The notes under the pieces were generated by a model. The model was not told the DNA's origin. It saw only the letters and a program-made list of their open reading frames with translations, and made no database searches. Shown here one piece after another: positions 1-12,361 of a DNA stretch of 64,000 bases; position 1 is the stretch's first letter, and each line of letters opens with the position of its first letter. Made by a program: the position numbers and the translations under genes. This DNA comes from Atrichornis clamosus (taxonomy: Eukaryota; Chordata; Aves; Passeriformes; Menuridae), in the NCBI GenBank assembly GCA_013400975.1, contig WBMZ01003271.1, positions 1 to 64,000 on the forward strand, in the 5' to 3' direction.

Positions 1-600
1 CGGGGCGGGCGCGGACGTGGACGTGTCGAGCAGCGGAGCTGCGGCGCGGGGCTGCCGCCGAGCTCAGCCGCCGAGCTCAGCTGCTGCCGCCGCCTCCCCG
101 CCGGCCTCCGGGTCGCCACCGCCGCCCCGAGAAACTCCGCACTTCTCTTCACGGCTCCCGCCCCGCCGAGCATTTATCGCGGGCGGCGGTGACGCGCGGC
201 GGACACCCCTCCCCGGCACCCCGCGGGGCGGGACGCGCTGCGCTCCGGGCACCGCGCCCGCCCCCTGCCCCGGGCCCCGCACCCTCGGCACCGGCATCGG
301 CATCCGCACCCGTCCGCGCCGCAGGGCGGCGGAGCCCGCACCGGCTCCCAGGGCGATACCTCGAGTCCCGCGGGCACTGAGGGCTGGCTGTGACCGCAGC
401 CTCGTCCAGAAGCTGGCCTCGGTCCTGCGAAAGTTATCGCCCAGAAGAGGTCGAGGGGTGCCCCGTCCCCCATCGCCTCCATCCTTGGCAGCTGGCAAGA
501 GGATGCTAAGCCGGCCTGCTCCTGCTGACACACAGCAAACAGAAAAGGCTATGAGCTTCGCAAAAGTCCACGACATGTGAATATGGTTGGAGGTACCAGG
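1..600. promoter_or_regulatory. CpG island, probable promoter/first exon cut by the window edge
   Basis: The first 400 bases are extremely GC-rich with dense CpG, in sharp contrast to the AT-rich remainder, and grade into ordinary sequence by about 600. GC boxes (ggggcggg at 2-9 and a ccgcccc-type box near 156-166), a tgacgcg CRE-like half site near 190 and a short hexamer repeat (cggcat/cggcac, about 285-309) are visible. There is no TATA box of note. Long open frames on both strands here are what GC-rich sequence gives by chance and none looks like a known protein. Transcription direction is not settled: on the minus strand a pyrimidine-rich acceptor-like run ending in cag lies near 515-550, and on the plus strand a gag|gtacca donor-like site lies near 590. 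Vertebrate CpG islands of this kind are normally promoters. Confidence 0.8.
285..309 (+). repeat. Short GC-rich hexamer repeat in the CpG island
   Basis: About four imperfect copies of cggcac/cggcat. Seen directly; no function claimed. Confidence 0.6.
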
Positions 601-3600
601 ACAGGAATTTTATTGTGGGTTCAAACAAGCTACATGAGACTTCTCTTTACAAAGTACAATTCAAAAGCTTATAACCACTCATTTTTGTGCCAGGCAAGAA
701 TAGGCATCAGATATGTACTTTTTGTTGTAGCAAAGTCTTCTAGCCTGACATTTTTATGCAAGCTGATGGGGTTGACGTTTCATTTACTTAGTATAATTTG
801 TTACATTGAGCTAACGGCAGGATTGACCAACTTCCAGCCTTCATAGGACTGCTCTACCAGCTTCCAAAGGTTTTCTGTATTTTCATTTTCAGAAACTGAG
901 AGGCTGAGGTTAAAATTCATGAGTATCCAGCTGGCTTCAATATGGCTCTATAAATGCTTCCAAATTTCATGGGCCCAAGAGAAACAATGTCATGCAAGTA
1001 AAACACTGCTTCTTCTCGTACTCTCTCAGTTTTAAGACTTTGGAACTAAGTGCAGGATGCTATAGGTACTCTGCTACTTATGCACTGTGACATGCAAAAA
1101 TTCTTAAGCTCTATATTGCTTGATCTTGCTGACTTTTTTCCTTGCAATGCTAGAATTGCACTTTTGTACTCAAGCATTAGGCACTAAACTTTTTTAATAG
1201 CAAAACTGTGTGAGGTAAAATGCCGTAGTGCAGCTGGATACATGGACTAGATGCAAGTTTTTTCAGTGTTTATGCACCAAGATGACTTAACAGTTGTCAT
1301 TTTAGGTACAGAAGAATGAGCCGTACTTACGGAATGGCCATGCACAAGAGTTTGAAGAAACAGGAAGGAAGCAAAAAATTAGGATGTGCTGGACTTTTTA
1401 AGTAAAATCTGGATTTTTTTAATAGTCACATCACTTTTGTATTGCTACGTCTTGCTTCCATCCTCTTTGGGCTTTTGGAGGCCAAGATGTAGACTCCATA
1501 CCTTTGAGGCATAGCCTAGCATTATCACCTAGTAAAGAGTATGTGACATTTATTCTGTGTACAGGCACAAGTGCATTTCATTACAAAGCAGCAGAAAAGC
1601 TTTACTATTAGACTCATTAATGGTTGCACATAAGAAAATGAAAAATGTTAAAGGAGTGAAGATATTTATGGGGTTCACATCAATTGGAAATTGCAGTAGC
1701 TGCCCCTATCCATCAGCACTGGACACTTGCTGGGCTCCAAACAGAATATAGATCAAATATCACTTACTATCTTTCATTTTGAATATTCATCATACTTTTA
1801 GAAAGCACTTGATCATATTTGGTCTTTGTCAGATTGAAGACCTTATTATATTATATGCAAGTTTTAGATTTAATAAAATAAATACTAATGCAAAAAGAGG
1901 TAGGCCACATTGAAATTGATTTTTTTATTGTTATCAATTAATTTATCAGCAAGTGAATAAACCCTTCACATTCCGTGACTGTGCCCTTTGTGTTTGGTTT
2001 ATGGCTGTATGATTTGTGACCGTGTAAAAGTGTTATGATTTTGATAAATGATATTTTCACATATCCACTAATTTTTGTGTATTAATATAATTAAACATTG
2101 CTGGTCTCTTTTCTTAATCAGCCTGGGGGAGACCCTTTTTCTCATTTTTTTTTAATTCTGGATTGGTTTAAACCTTTGACACTAGAGATATAACTGCCAC
2201 CCATACAAAAAGTATCTTCTGCTGTTTGAGTCTTCCTGCGTTCGATGAGAGCAAGTTCCAGCAGTCATTGTAAATAAACAAGGGTCTGAATGAAAGATAC
2301 TTTACTTCATCATCAACTTGTTTTCCTAATAGAAATAATACATGGGGTATGCAAATGTGGATAATTGGCCCAAGAAAGAGTAACACCACCAAGTAAGAAA
2401 GATGGAGAAAGACTCTAATACATATGAAGCATATTTAACAAATCTGCTAAATTACAAGAGCTGGGCTTTTAGTTGAAGACAGAGGAAAGAATCCAAATCC
2501 AGACCATTTTTTTTGTTTTAAGAGTCTTTAGTTAATTCACCTTCCGGTTTGCTGCTTGATGTTACATCATCACAGCACTGTATTGACCAAAAATAGTCAT
2601 TAAAAAGTCTGATCCATTACAGAACTTTGGGAACATCTAATTTTTTCCCCAAAAATTAGACCAACAGAAACAGTGTTTAGTTGTTACCTGGTCCTATAGG
2701 CAACTAAATAGGCAACTACTAATCATGGGAATGGTTTTTGCCAGAAAAACCTACTGTACACCTGAAATTCAGCCCCTGGATGTTTACATTACTGTGTATA
2801 TCACAAACCTGCTGTCAAGACACATAGGCTCCAGTGACTCCCAAATGGGGCACCCATCTGCCTATCTGTGTTAACTATGTGGCAAATAATTTCAGACTCC
2901 CACAAAAATGGCCAAGCAGCAGACTTTTTAGAAGTGTCTGTAAGGTGGGAGACCAGTTTTCAGATTTAATCTCTTCCTGACCTAGAGCAGGTCTTGAATG
3001 CTCCTTTGCTGAGATCTAATATGCCTGCCATGTTGCTGAGTGGTCTGAATTGATTTTGCTTTTGTTGATTTTTTTGACTCACGTTTAATCTATTCATTTT
3101 TTTAAAATATACAGAGAGCTGGAGAAGGTAAATATACCCATCTGGAACTCAGTGACTAAAATGGATGAACTCTGCTCAATGCCTTGCTTTAAGCTTTTGC
3201 CTGAACATTCCCTGCAGTTTTTTAATTTTCTAATTAATTTTTTAAAAAAGGATGCAAAAGACTTCTGGCAAGGACAACAAATTAAGTAGAGAGATAATGG
3301 GTGTTGGTATTCATGTTATTCTGGGTGTGGTTACAATAATGTGCAAGATTCTTCCAATATTGCAAAATCTTTTGATAGCTGAAAATGTCTTGGCCACATC
3401 CACTGTTGAGGATTTTGTGAACTGTTTTCTTCATGAGGAGCACAGCTATATTGGTACCTCAGAGACAGAACTCAGAAAAAAACCAAAAATACAAAAACCC
3501 CCCACAACTGAAAAAAAAACCAACCAAAACACAACACCCCAAAACAATGGTGCATAGCTTTCCTATGGCTAGATTTACCAGAGAAAAAGATGCGTTAAGA

Positions 3601-5960
3601 TCCCATATAGATATCAGCAGTAGTAAAGTTTGTGCAACATGATGTTCATTCAAATATTGGTCACCTTTAGACGTTATAGCATCATATAGAAAATTTTGTA
3701 TCCATTGCTTTTGGTATTATACCAGCAGAGTTCACAAAGATCATGTTTTCCCATCATTCTCTCAGAAAAATATTTAAAATAAGAGCATTTAACAGATACT
3801 TGTAGCACTCCACAGTTCCTGGCCTTCAAAAAAAAGGAGCCATATCTATTATCACGTATTATCCATCGCTACGAGGAAGAACACGTTTGGCAGAAATGTT
3901 TTTCTGCACCATCCTCACCAGCTATTTCACAAAAGTGACTGAAAAAGTAATCATAAAGTTCTGTAAAAGTAAATATTCAAATATAAATTGGTGTATAAAT
4001 ATGCATGAAATCTATGAAATAAAGGCATGCAATGATTCATAGAACAATTAGTTGAACACAACTTTTTTATTCTTAAGTTATGAATAGATGGCATTAAGTT
4101 TTTATTTTCATGTTACTAGTTTAAAAGTTTCATTTTAAAATTTTAACACAATGATTGCTTGAGGACAGAGCTATTATTTTATACCATTGTATTACTTTGA
4201 AAAAGGCATTCTTGTGTATTTACAGTGATGGGAAGCAACTATTTCTAAGTGACACCTCTGCTCTGTTTCTAACTGAGATTAAGAACAGTTTATTTTTTTA
4301 GTTTGATTTTCTCTAAGGTCAGCAATGAACAAAAGTTATCATGAATTAACCTTCTGCAACTAGTATGAAATCCAATAACGATTTTAACCAACAGAGAAAT
4401 GTCAGAGCTGCAGGCCACTGGGGAGCTGGGGTGAGTGGAAGGCAGGTTATCATTAAAAAGAAAAATGTCATGATTAAAATTACTTTGAAGATACGTTTTA
4501 GAAGAAAGATACAGAAAATTGTTCTGATTTCTGAACTGTAATTTATTATAAAACTGGTTAATTTGCTCCACTTGCCCCTTAAGTGTATAAAGATCAAAAC
4601 ATATTTTGTTTACCAAACAAAAAGCTCCTGAAATGAAGAACAATTGGACTCACTTAGAAATGGTCTCTGACATTAGATATTAGCCCATAGAACCATTGTT
4701 TCAATTTGGCTGTTCATAAAATATAACAAAAGACAAATACATGCTGCCTTTTATTTTACACAATACCACAAAAGATAATCAGCCAGCATCTGAAGGAGTA
4801 GGTTTCCATTTCCACCCCTCTCTAAAAGGGTTTAAGCCTGATTGCCCATGATTAATTTCCCAAACCTGTACATTACAGTGAGTCAGAACAACATTCTCTC
4901 TGTCACTTCTATTTCACAAAATAATCAAATATCCTTTGAGCCAGGAAGATATGTAGCAACACTTCTGTAACCCAGTGATGTGGGCATTTCTGGTAAAATA
5001 AAGTCACACTGAAAACCAATATTTACATTTAATGTATTTGAAATAAAGTACTAATTGGGGCAGATTTATGGTACCATATATATTCTTATTGATTTCATGT
5101 CCTGTTTATGCTCAGTCTCAAGCTCACCACCATATCCTTTTTCTGTTTTGAGTGAATAGGGGACTTAAGAGCATGTTGGTTTTTTCTGCCTGGATAGATA
5201 TACCCATACAGCTCAAATAAATTCGAGCCTTAAGCGCAGAAGCTCTTTGTTCTAAATCCCTTTGCTGCTGATTGGTTTGGAATATAACTGAGAACTTTGT
5301 TGGTGGTTATTGTCTCCAGCTGTTTGTCCCATAAAATTAATGAAATAAATGATGCTCTTGTGCACAGAGTTGCTGCAGAGACAGGACTGGAGCATTTTGC
5401 TCAAAACCAACTTGTACGCCAAGAGAGGAGTTTTGTCATGATAACTTTGGAATATAATACTAAATTTCATAATTTTTCTTATATTTTATACAAAATATGG
5501 ATGACAATTTAGTTACAAATTCATACATATAACTGACTTGACCTGCATGTATGAGGAAGCAAACTGAAGTTTCAACCCCTTCCTGCCAGTTTGAACAGAA
5601 CATTTAAAATTGCTGTGGGATAACAATTTAGCAGTTTAATTGCATTGGTCCAGTCTTGTCCAGTTTGACCCTGTGAGTTTCATTAATTTCTAGTTTACTC
5701 TCTAGAAAAGGAACAGCTTGGTTTAGCTGTATCAGACTTTCTAGAGTGAAGCAGAAATATCAGTAATTATTCAATATGACTGTTGAAAGTAGTGTCTTTA
5801 TCAATGTATGAATTACAACAAGGAGTCAAAATAAAAATGGAGAAAAAGTGTTTGAAAATGAGAATTTATGAGGAATTATGTCACTGGACCAAGATTTTTT
5901 GCAATGAAATCGCTCAAGGTTGGGGTTTTTTTCCATTGGTTGGGTTTGGGTTTTTCGTCT
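601..5960. other. Non-coding AT-rich stretch
   Basis: No open frame with plausible splice sites, no recognisable transposon and only short homopolymer runs (for example an A/C-rich patch at 3475-3545). Probably intron or intergenic sequence next to the CpG-island promoter. Confidence 0.5.
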
Positions 5961-5967
5961 CCCCCAG

Positions 5968-6109
5968 GCAGTAAATTCCTTCTCCCTAGGCGTCCGGATT
6001 GCTTGTCTGAGTTGGCTGGCACAGAAACAGTATCACAGAGATGCTGTCCCTCTAGCCCAGTACCCTGAATCGAATGTCAGCCACAGGGGAGGCTGCACAG
6101 GGAGTGTAG
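5968..6109 (+). other. Candidate plus-strand exon, unknown transcript
   Basis: A 142-base segment is bounded by a strong pyrimidine-rich acceptor (tttttcgtctcccccag ending at 5967) and a tag|gtgagc donor at 6110. It is locally GC- and CpG-enriched. Frame 1 is open across the whole segment and reads AVNSFSLGVRIACLSWLAQK followed by QYHRDAVPLAQYPESNVSHR. I recognise no protein. It could be an exon of a non-coding transcript from the CpG-island promoter 6 kb upstream, an exon of an unknown gene, or chance. Confidence 0.3.
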
Positions 6110-9100
6110 GTGAGCCAGCCACTTTCTGCTGTGCTCCCCTCGCAGACTGAGGTGCGGCCCAGCGAGGCCAGACAGGGATGAAGGACAAGCCCTGCCGCAC
6201 TGCCTGTGTTCACAGCACAGCCTTCACAGCAGCACAGGAATGGAAATCCCTACTGTCTTACTGGGGACTGAGGCGGGTATCAAACATTTACCTTCTGAGC
6301 TGCTGCAAGCACTGTCACTAACGCCGGGAGTGATCTCTCCTGCTACACCTAGACTCCTCTGTTGATCTGCCTTTGAAAAGGAAGTGAGAGAGAAAAGTCC
6401 TTCCTGTTGGCTTCTGTCCTGTTTACTCGCTTGCTTCACCTTTCTCCTTCGTTCCTCCTGGGTATGTAGATACATTTTGTTTCTTTGATTGCTTGTTTGT
6501 TTGGGGGGATGTGATGTTTAAAGCAAATTTTTACTCTCACTGATCCTGTTGTGTTGCCCCAACCTGAGACTCACACAGACATTGATAATCAGACGGGACT
6601 CTCAGCTGTGGTGATAATTCCCTAAGATACAGAAGAAGATGATCTTCTTTGTATTGGGGAATAAGACCTTGACAGCAGTGGAGAAGGAAATTTCAGTGTA
6701 GTATCATCATCCCCTTTGAGTTTCTATGGTAATAAGTAGCCTTCTTTCCTCTCCTATCTTTCTTCTTCTCCCTCCTCCATGCTGCCCTTGTCTTCTACCA
6801 AATGCTCTCCTTTTTTGGCAAAACATCATCCAAAGGCCAATGGCAGCACACAGGGAGGAGTAGAAATGTTGTCACCCTTTATCAAGGAGGGCTGTCACTC
6901 CACCCAGTGAACAGTTCTGCAAGAGCAACTTGGTGCAATTCCTGCTGGCCCTGGAAGTAGCTCAGGAGGGAAGGCCCTTTGGTGCAGCCAGGAGGAGCCC
7001 CAGTACTCCAGACAGGGCACAGCATTGACTGCATCACTGCTGTTGACTCACTCGGGCTGGATGTCGTCCTTCCTTGTAACACTATCCAGAGAGCCCACCC
7101 AGTGCAGATCAACCACCTACACCCTTCCTTACATCCACTAGAGCAGACTGGAGATCACAGAGCCACACAAGGTCCTTGAACAACAAAGTACAGGAAACCA
7201 CATGCCTGACATGGAAGAGGATCATTTCCATGGATACATCATTTCATTCCTTCTGCTGCCTTCTGATCCTTTCTTTTTGCACATTGCCATGTGGTCCTCA
7301 GTCCAGACACCCTAGCCTGTTATCTCAGGAGAGGGACAAAAACAGAAAGTTTAAATCATCAGCCTAGCACATGTCTCACTAAGGTGGGAAAAGTTTGGAA
7401 ACACCTGAGAAGATGAACCTGTGACAGTGACACCAATAGAGCCTCTACATCTGAGAAACATGTTCAAGTGCCAATACAGAATCATCTGCATCAGCAGCTG
7501 TAACATCTCACACCACCCATGCCACCCTAGTAAATGGCTCCTTGGCAGCAACCTTTCTCCTAGAAATCTCAGACATCTAGCACTTCTGTCTGAGTACAAA
7601 TATTCATCATCAGATCAGACAGTGGAAAAAAGAATGATTTAAAAGTCTCAAGCCTTTCTTGGTCTGAATCATGTCTTTTTAATGTGGGCAAAATCAGGGA
7701 GAGGCATCATAATTCTACTGATCATAGGTAGCATTCCCCTAGAGAAAGGACTGGTGCCGTTAAGGTACTTGGGTGGCAGAAGTCCTCAGAAGGACCAAAG
7801 GAACGAAGAAAGCACTGGAGATCATGCCTGTGCTATAGCTGGTACATCTAGAGCAAAGGATAATTTTAGAAAACACAGAATAGCTTCTTGAACAGTTAAC
7901 CCATTTCCTTTTTTTTTTTTTTCTCCTGAACAAATCTGAGCTTGAATAGGTATATCGATCAGAGGGAATAATTGTATAACTTAGCTGTTATTACAAGTCT
8001 GAGTTGGTGCTGCAAATCCTTTAGTTTCTCAACCTATCTCCTGATATCTCAAGACCTGCCTAAAGGTCAGGTGAAATTATCCACTTTCTGATAGTAAAAC
8101 TGGAATATTCTGAAACACCACTGTTCAAGAATCAGTAAGAATATTTAATTCTGATTCTATGTTGGCATGAATAAGCATGATAATTCTTCTATTATAGGTT
8201 GTTAGTGATTCTTTTTTTCTTCTATATAAAGCACTCATACTCTGCTGTACAAAACAGGGTCTTTATAAATTATACCAGTATGGGCAGTTATGGTCAACTT
8301 ATTAAGAATTAATTTATGTTATCCTACATATCACCTCAGTTTTCAATACCAACTCATTCTAGATGGCAAAAATCAACACAATGTGTAAAACAAAGATCTT
8401 AATATTATTAATTTGTGTTATTATTGTATTCCCTAAATTTCCAGATAAGTGTAATTAAATATATGTTTCCACAGCACATGAAAGGAAGGAATGGTTTAAA
8501 AATTGATTCACAAAGGAAGTTTTAATTAGAATTACAAAGGACAATGAAAGCAATGAACTTTGTCAGTAGGAATATGGCTCTTTCATAAGTAGATCTTTGA
8601 AGAAGGTGGTCATTAGCATATTTCTATATTTTGCCCAGGAGCACTTCAGCCAGACTTATTCAAGTTTCATTAATATTTTAAAATTTGTGGCAAAAATGTA
8701 ACTTTAATTATAGGGTTGGATTATTTGAAAATTAAAATGCTGCTTTTAGCTGTACTAAAAGAGACCTTGTGAGAATCTTATTTCTCCTTAAATCCCACAA
8801 GATGAAATCAATTTCTATTTTAATTAATAGCTTATTTGCCAGTCATTTACAATTCCATGCATAACCTTGACTGTTAGCACCTCTAAATACTCATTCTTAT
8901 GCCGGGTAAATTATTTTCCAGTATCAGGAAAAGGTCTCTGCTGCAGTGTCTTTTTTGAGGCAATGATGGCTTTGGGAATTCATCCATGTGGCACATTTGG
9001 TTGTGTCAAGGAGATACGGTTACGAACATGGAAGAGTAAGACCATTGTAAGGATACCATGATGTGGATGAGCTCCACCCTCAGCAGCAGCAGCAGCTTTC

Positions 9101-9300
9101 AACTCTGTGCCTCCAGTGCAGGTGGTGAAGGAAGAATAGTTCTTCACTCATTTCTTCTTTAAACTGAACAGTGTCATATGTTAATTGAATGAAACCAGCC
9201 AATTCTCCTCTCTTCTTCCTTCTGTCCCAGTCCCACACTTCCCCCCTCCCTCCACACATCTGCTCTGTCCTTCCACCTACAAGCAGACTCTGTACTCTCT
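6110..9300. other. Non-coding stretch with a GC-elevated patch
   Basis: 6110-6240 and 6840-7180 are GC-elevated but show no consistent frame or recognisable repeat. 8330-8880 is AT-rich, with many TAATTA-type and long A/T words, the texture of conserved non-coding DNA, but this cannot be tested here. A poly-T run lies at 7910-7922. Confidence 0.4.
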
Positions 9301-9318
9301 CACAGCAAGAGTCAGAGC

Positions 9319-9324
9319 TTTATT
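9319..9324 (-). promoter_or_regulatory. Polyadenylation signal of gene A (distal)
   Basis: AATAAA on the minus strand (tttatt on plus), about 170 bases past the gene A stop codon at 9492-9490. Confidence 0.45.
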
Positions 9325-9352
9325 TTCTGCCTCTTCAACTTTGTTAACTGCA

Positions 9353-9358
9353 TTTATT
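9353..9358 (-). promoter_or_regulatory. Polyadenylation signal of gene A (proximal)
   Basis: AATAAA on the minus strand (tttatt on plus), about 130 bases past the gene A stop codon. The two signals together give a short 3' UTR. Confidence 0.45.
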
Positions 9359-9489
9359 TACCTTCCTCATATTGAGACCTCTGAATACTCTTCAGGAGCT
9401 GTGTCTTTACAATTCCCTAACTTCCTACCTCACCTCTCAGAATAACCGTGCATGTTTCCAAATAGATATATTACTTATTAACCACTTTT

Positions 9490-9562
9490 TTACTTGCGCA
9501 GCAATGCTGTGCATTTAAAATCCCTACATTTGGCAGCAATATGGGCCTGGGTATACAGGTGG
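9490..9562 (-). CDS. Gene A, probable last coding exon
   Basis: The exon begins after a strong acceptor (ctttatatttttcag on the minus strand). Its first base completes the codon left open by the 10024-9893 exon (CT|C, Leu). It then reads HLYTQAHIAAKCRDFKCTAL and LRK before TAA at 9492-9490. Two AATAAA signals follow, as expected of a terminal exon. An alternative is a weak donor (aa|gtaaaa at 9493), which would make it internal. The peptide is helical and basic at its end. I do not recognise the family. Confidence 0.58.
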
Positions 9563-9892
9563 CTGAAAAATATAAAGGGATGTTTATTAGAGAACTACTT
9601 TTTCCTTGGAATCTCCCATTTCACTAGTCTTCCATATTCTGCTTTTCTGCATCCAGTAATCCAAACTTCCTCTTTCCTCTGCCCCACTGTTAAAATAGAG
9701 CACCAGCCAAGGACTGGGGAATATGCTGCATCCACAGTGAAAGGTAAACCCACACAGCCACTGCTACAGCTACGGGAGGGTATGTGAGGATTTGAGTTGC
9801 TGCTTTGAAGGAATAGCACCTTTAAAGGGGTGCAGGATATACACATCAAAATACTGACCTGTTTATGTTATAAAACATAATTAGTCGCTTAC

Positions 9893-10024
9893 AGAATGTG
9901 GGGCCCCAGCAGAGGAAGTTCAAGCAAGCTGTATAGTATAAGCTTTGCAAAGAAGCTTTCAGGTTTGCAAAGTCTTTTGGCGCTTTCCAAAACGGCGTCG
10001 CCAACGTCAGCCAGGTAGGTGCCA
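9893..10024 (-). CDS. Gene A, penultimate coding exon
   Basis: A 132-base exon with acceptor ggtggtgtttgcag and donor attct|gtaagc (minus strand). One base completes the incoming codon and two are left for the next exon. The reading is GTYLADVGDAVLESAKRLCK then PESFFAKLILYSLLELPLLG and PHI. It has several CpG-containing codons and a regular amphipathic pattern (leucines spaced 3-4 apart), unlike chance frames nearby. The phase fits both neighbours. Helical-solenoid character is inferred only from the residue pattern. Family not recognised. Confidence 0.62.
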
Positions 10025-10935
10025 CTGCAAACACCACCAGGGTAAATACTGAAAGGTCAGCTCCGCTTTTGTGCCAGTTGTGTGTGCCTGTTCCTCAGCC
10101 TTTTTGCTCTAAACAGAACGATATCTGTATGTGTGCAAATGTTAAAACATACATTCTTACACTGGTGCCAGTGTCTGTTTCTCTTAAAGAAGCAGTATTC
10201 ATATGTGCAAACAAGACAGTTACAGAGGGTATAGACTGCAATATTTACACACCACAGCTCCTTCTTGCCTTGAAAAAAAAGGGGACAAGAGACAGGTCTT
10301 TCCTGATGAGGAGAGCTTGAGATCTTGGTATCTTTGCAATAGTACCTGACCAATCTGAGGAAAAACTTTGTGAGCTGCTCTTCCTGAGGATGCTATAAAA
10401 TTCAGTGCAGCCAAGTGGAAGTAACATAACAATGTTTACTCAAAGTCCGCTTCCTTTGGAAAAGAAATTTGAAGTGGCTTCTTTTTAATTAGTTTGTATT
10501 GTTTGGACAGGAGGTGTGAAATGTTCAAGCTGCAGTAGGACTGCTGGAATCACAGCCTGGATCTTGCAGTAGACAGGGATTTAGAAGGCTTCCTCACATC
10601 ATTCTTTTGGCATATATCAAAGAGGATGCCAAGGTGTCTGTGACTGTCGCAGTATGATTGTGCAACTGAGATGTGTATCTGGTAAGGTCAGGGAGCTGGA
10701 AACTGGGGCTGCTTGGGAAGATATCACTGTCTGCTGCTGTTATCACTAATGAACTACATCTGCAACTTCCCCACACGTGAGTGCATGGCTAGAAAGGGGA
10801 GAGTTTGATTCCTTCATTTCCTCTGTGCAAATCATATTGACTCAGTAGTGGAAGGGAAAAAAAGGAGCTATCCTCACATATTGTTGATAGTCTGTATGAC
10901 CTGTGCAGTAAGCAAATTGAAACACTGCTGTCTTT

Positions 10936-10965
10936 GTGTTCTCTGCTATTGTGTTCTCTGCTATT
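10936..10965 (+). repeat. Two-copy 15-bp tandem repeat
   Basis: gtgttctctgctatt occurs twice back to back. Seen directly. Confidence 0.85.
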
Positions 10966-12093
10966 ATGTTTCAGTCTTGTAATGGAATAGCACAAAATTT
11001 CTGGTCTCTGGTCTGTTATTAGGAAAGTAAAGTTTTAATATTTGGGGGTTTGTAATATATTCTGCAATAAGTGTACAGCAGCTTGGTTTGGGTTTGTGCT
11101 TTTTTAAGCCTCACCATTATGCTTTGAAAAGTAGTAAAATGGTAAAATACTGCCACTTATGCCCAAAATTGTTAGGGTGCATATTATGCAGATTTCCTTT
11201 AAAAATGCTTATGCCTGGGGTAAATACTTCTCTGAAAAATTTCAGAAGTTGGAAGTTTTTTTTGAAGATTGTGAAAACTGATCCTTGTGGTTTCAGTGAA
11301 AACTTGTGGATGACATTTTTTATATATTGTGGCCTTTTTCTCCTAAATATTTCATATCACATGAATTTACAATGGAATTACTATGTATGAATGATAGCAT
11401 ATCACATATTCAAAATAGTACTATCGTAATAAAAAGCCACACATCGTTAATGTGGTGACCCACATGCCTCTGGGCAAATTTTAACTCTACGTGTTTCCTC
11501 CCCTCAGCCAGGTTTCTCTTCACAATCACTTCCTGACATCAGGACCACCCACTCATTGACATATCATAAGGTTTTGAAAAATGACCTGTCAGCAAGACTC
11601 ACATCTATACTTAACTAATCATGATAAAAATAACCGAAATTTCTAAGGTTCCCAAAATACACATTAGAAAAAATGTTCTGAGGGAGCTATATAATGCATT
11701 ATTTCCAGATGTATACTGAATATCATACTTCTCTAAAAAATGCTAGAAAAGCAGTTTCTTCCAACATTTAAGGCAGTTTAAGGGACAAAGGCACATAAAG
11801 TAAGCAGCGTTACATGCAGAAATTATTTGGAATTCCTAATGTCTATAGGGCTTTCTGTAAGGAAACTAAAGGCCAAAGTCTTCTAATTTTATAGTTTTTA
11901 ATAAGTAGCTTTAATTATAATGTATATATTTCCATATGCAGAACAGTTAGTTAAAACACCAAACAGAAAATGTTTCTATTATATTTCACAATTTCCACAA
12001 CCAACTGCTTATTCAACTTTCATAACCTGCCAGGGTGTTGCTCTCAGTACAGTGCACTTGTCAGTTCTTAGAGGTACACCCGTGCCTACTCAC

Positions 12094-12108
12094 AGCCTTT
12101 CCTTCTAC
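12094..12108 (-). other. Alternative 3' extension of the gene A exon, with in-frame stop
   Basis: Fifteen bases (TAG plus codons for Lys-Glu-Arg and flanks) lie between a weak donor at 12108 and a consensus GTGAGT donor at 12093. The length is a multiple of three and both donors keep phase with the next exon, so the strong donor could be ancestral and the TAG a later nonsense change, or the weak donor is the true one. Confidence 0.4.
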
Positions 12109-12361
12109 GTGAGATATGACTTCCAAATCTCTTTGGGAAGTCTTTGTTCTTTCTTGGACCGTAGATATTCTTCAAACTGGGCTTTGGACCTCAGGTGATT
12201 CAACATTTTCCCTAATTTCATGGTATATTTGGTAACACAAGCCAAGGCAAGCTGCACATTGCCTCCTGCAACTGCATCTCCTGCCAAAGTGGAAAGCATC
12301 CAGCTGTCCTGGAGAACCCTCAAGAAGACCAGCTGCCAGTTCAGATCTTGTGGACAACCAT
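12109..12361 (-). CDS. Gene A, large internal coding exon (helical)
   Basis: The minus-strand exon encodes GCPQDLNWQLVFLRVLQDSW, then MLSTLAGDAVAGGNVQLALA, CVTKYTMKLGKMLNHLRSKA, QFEEYLRSKKEQRLPKEIWK and SYL. The incoming phase (G|AT, Asp) matches the 13352-13264 exon if the acceptor is gatag|at at 12362; another AG at 12378 also leaves the frame open but not in phase with that exon. The outgoing donor ac|gtagaa (12108) is weak. A much better donor (ggct|gtgagt at 12093) lies 15 bases on, but the extension holds an in-frame TAG at 12107-12105. Both donors leave the same phase. This is the longest and most clearly protein-like exon of the set. Family not recognised. Confidence 0.62.

Larger units (their letters stand above)
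10025..12108. other. Intron of gene A
   Basis: Between two gene A exons. It contains a 15-base tandem duplication (gtgttctctgctatt, 10936-10965) and no repeat family I can name. Confidence 0.5.

Noticed and set aside
17..580. 187-codon open frame on plus and 170-codon frame on minus in the CpG island
   Set aside because: Overlapping open frames on both strands are expected in very GC-rich sequence. The plus frame starts at GTG, the readings are Pro/Arg/Ala-rich and resemble no family.
6840..7180. GC-elevated patch as a possible exon or transposon
   Set aside because: Overlapping short frames in several registers, no matched splice sites and no recognisable repeat landmarks.
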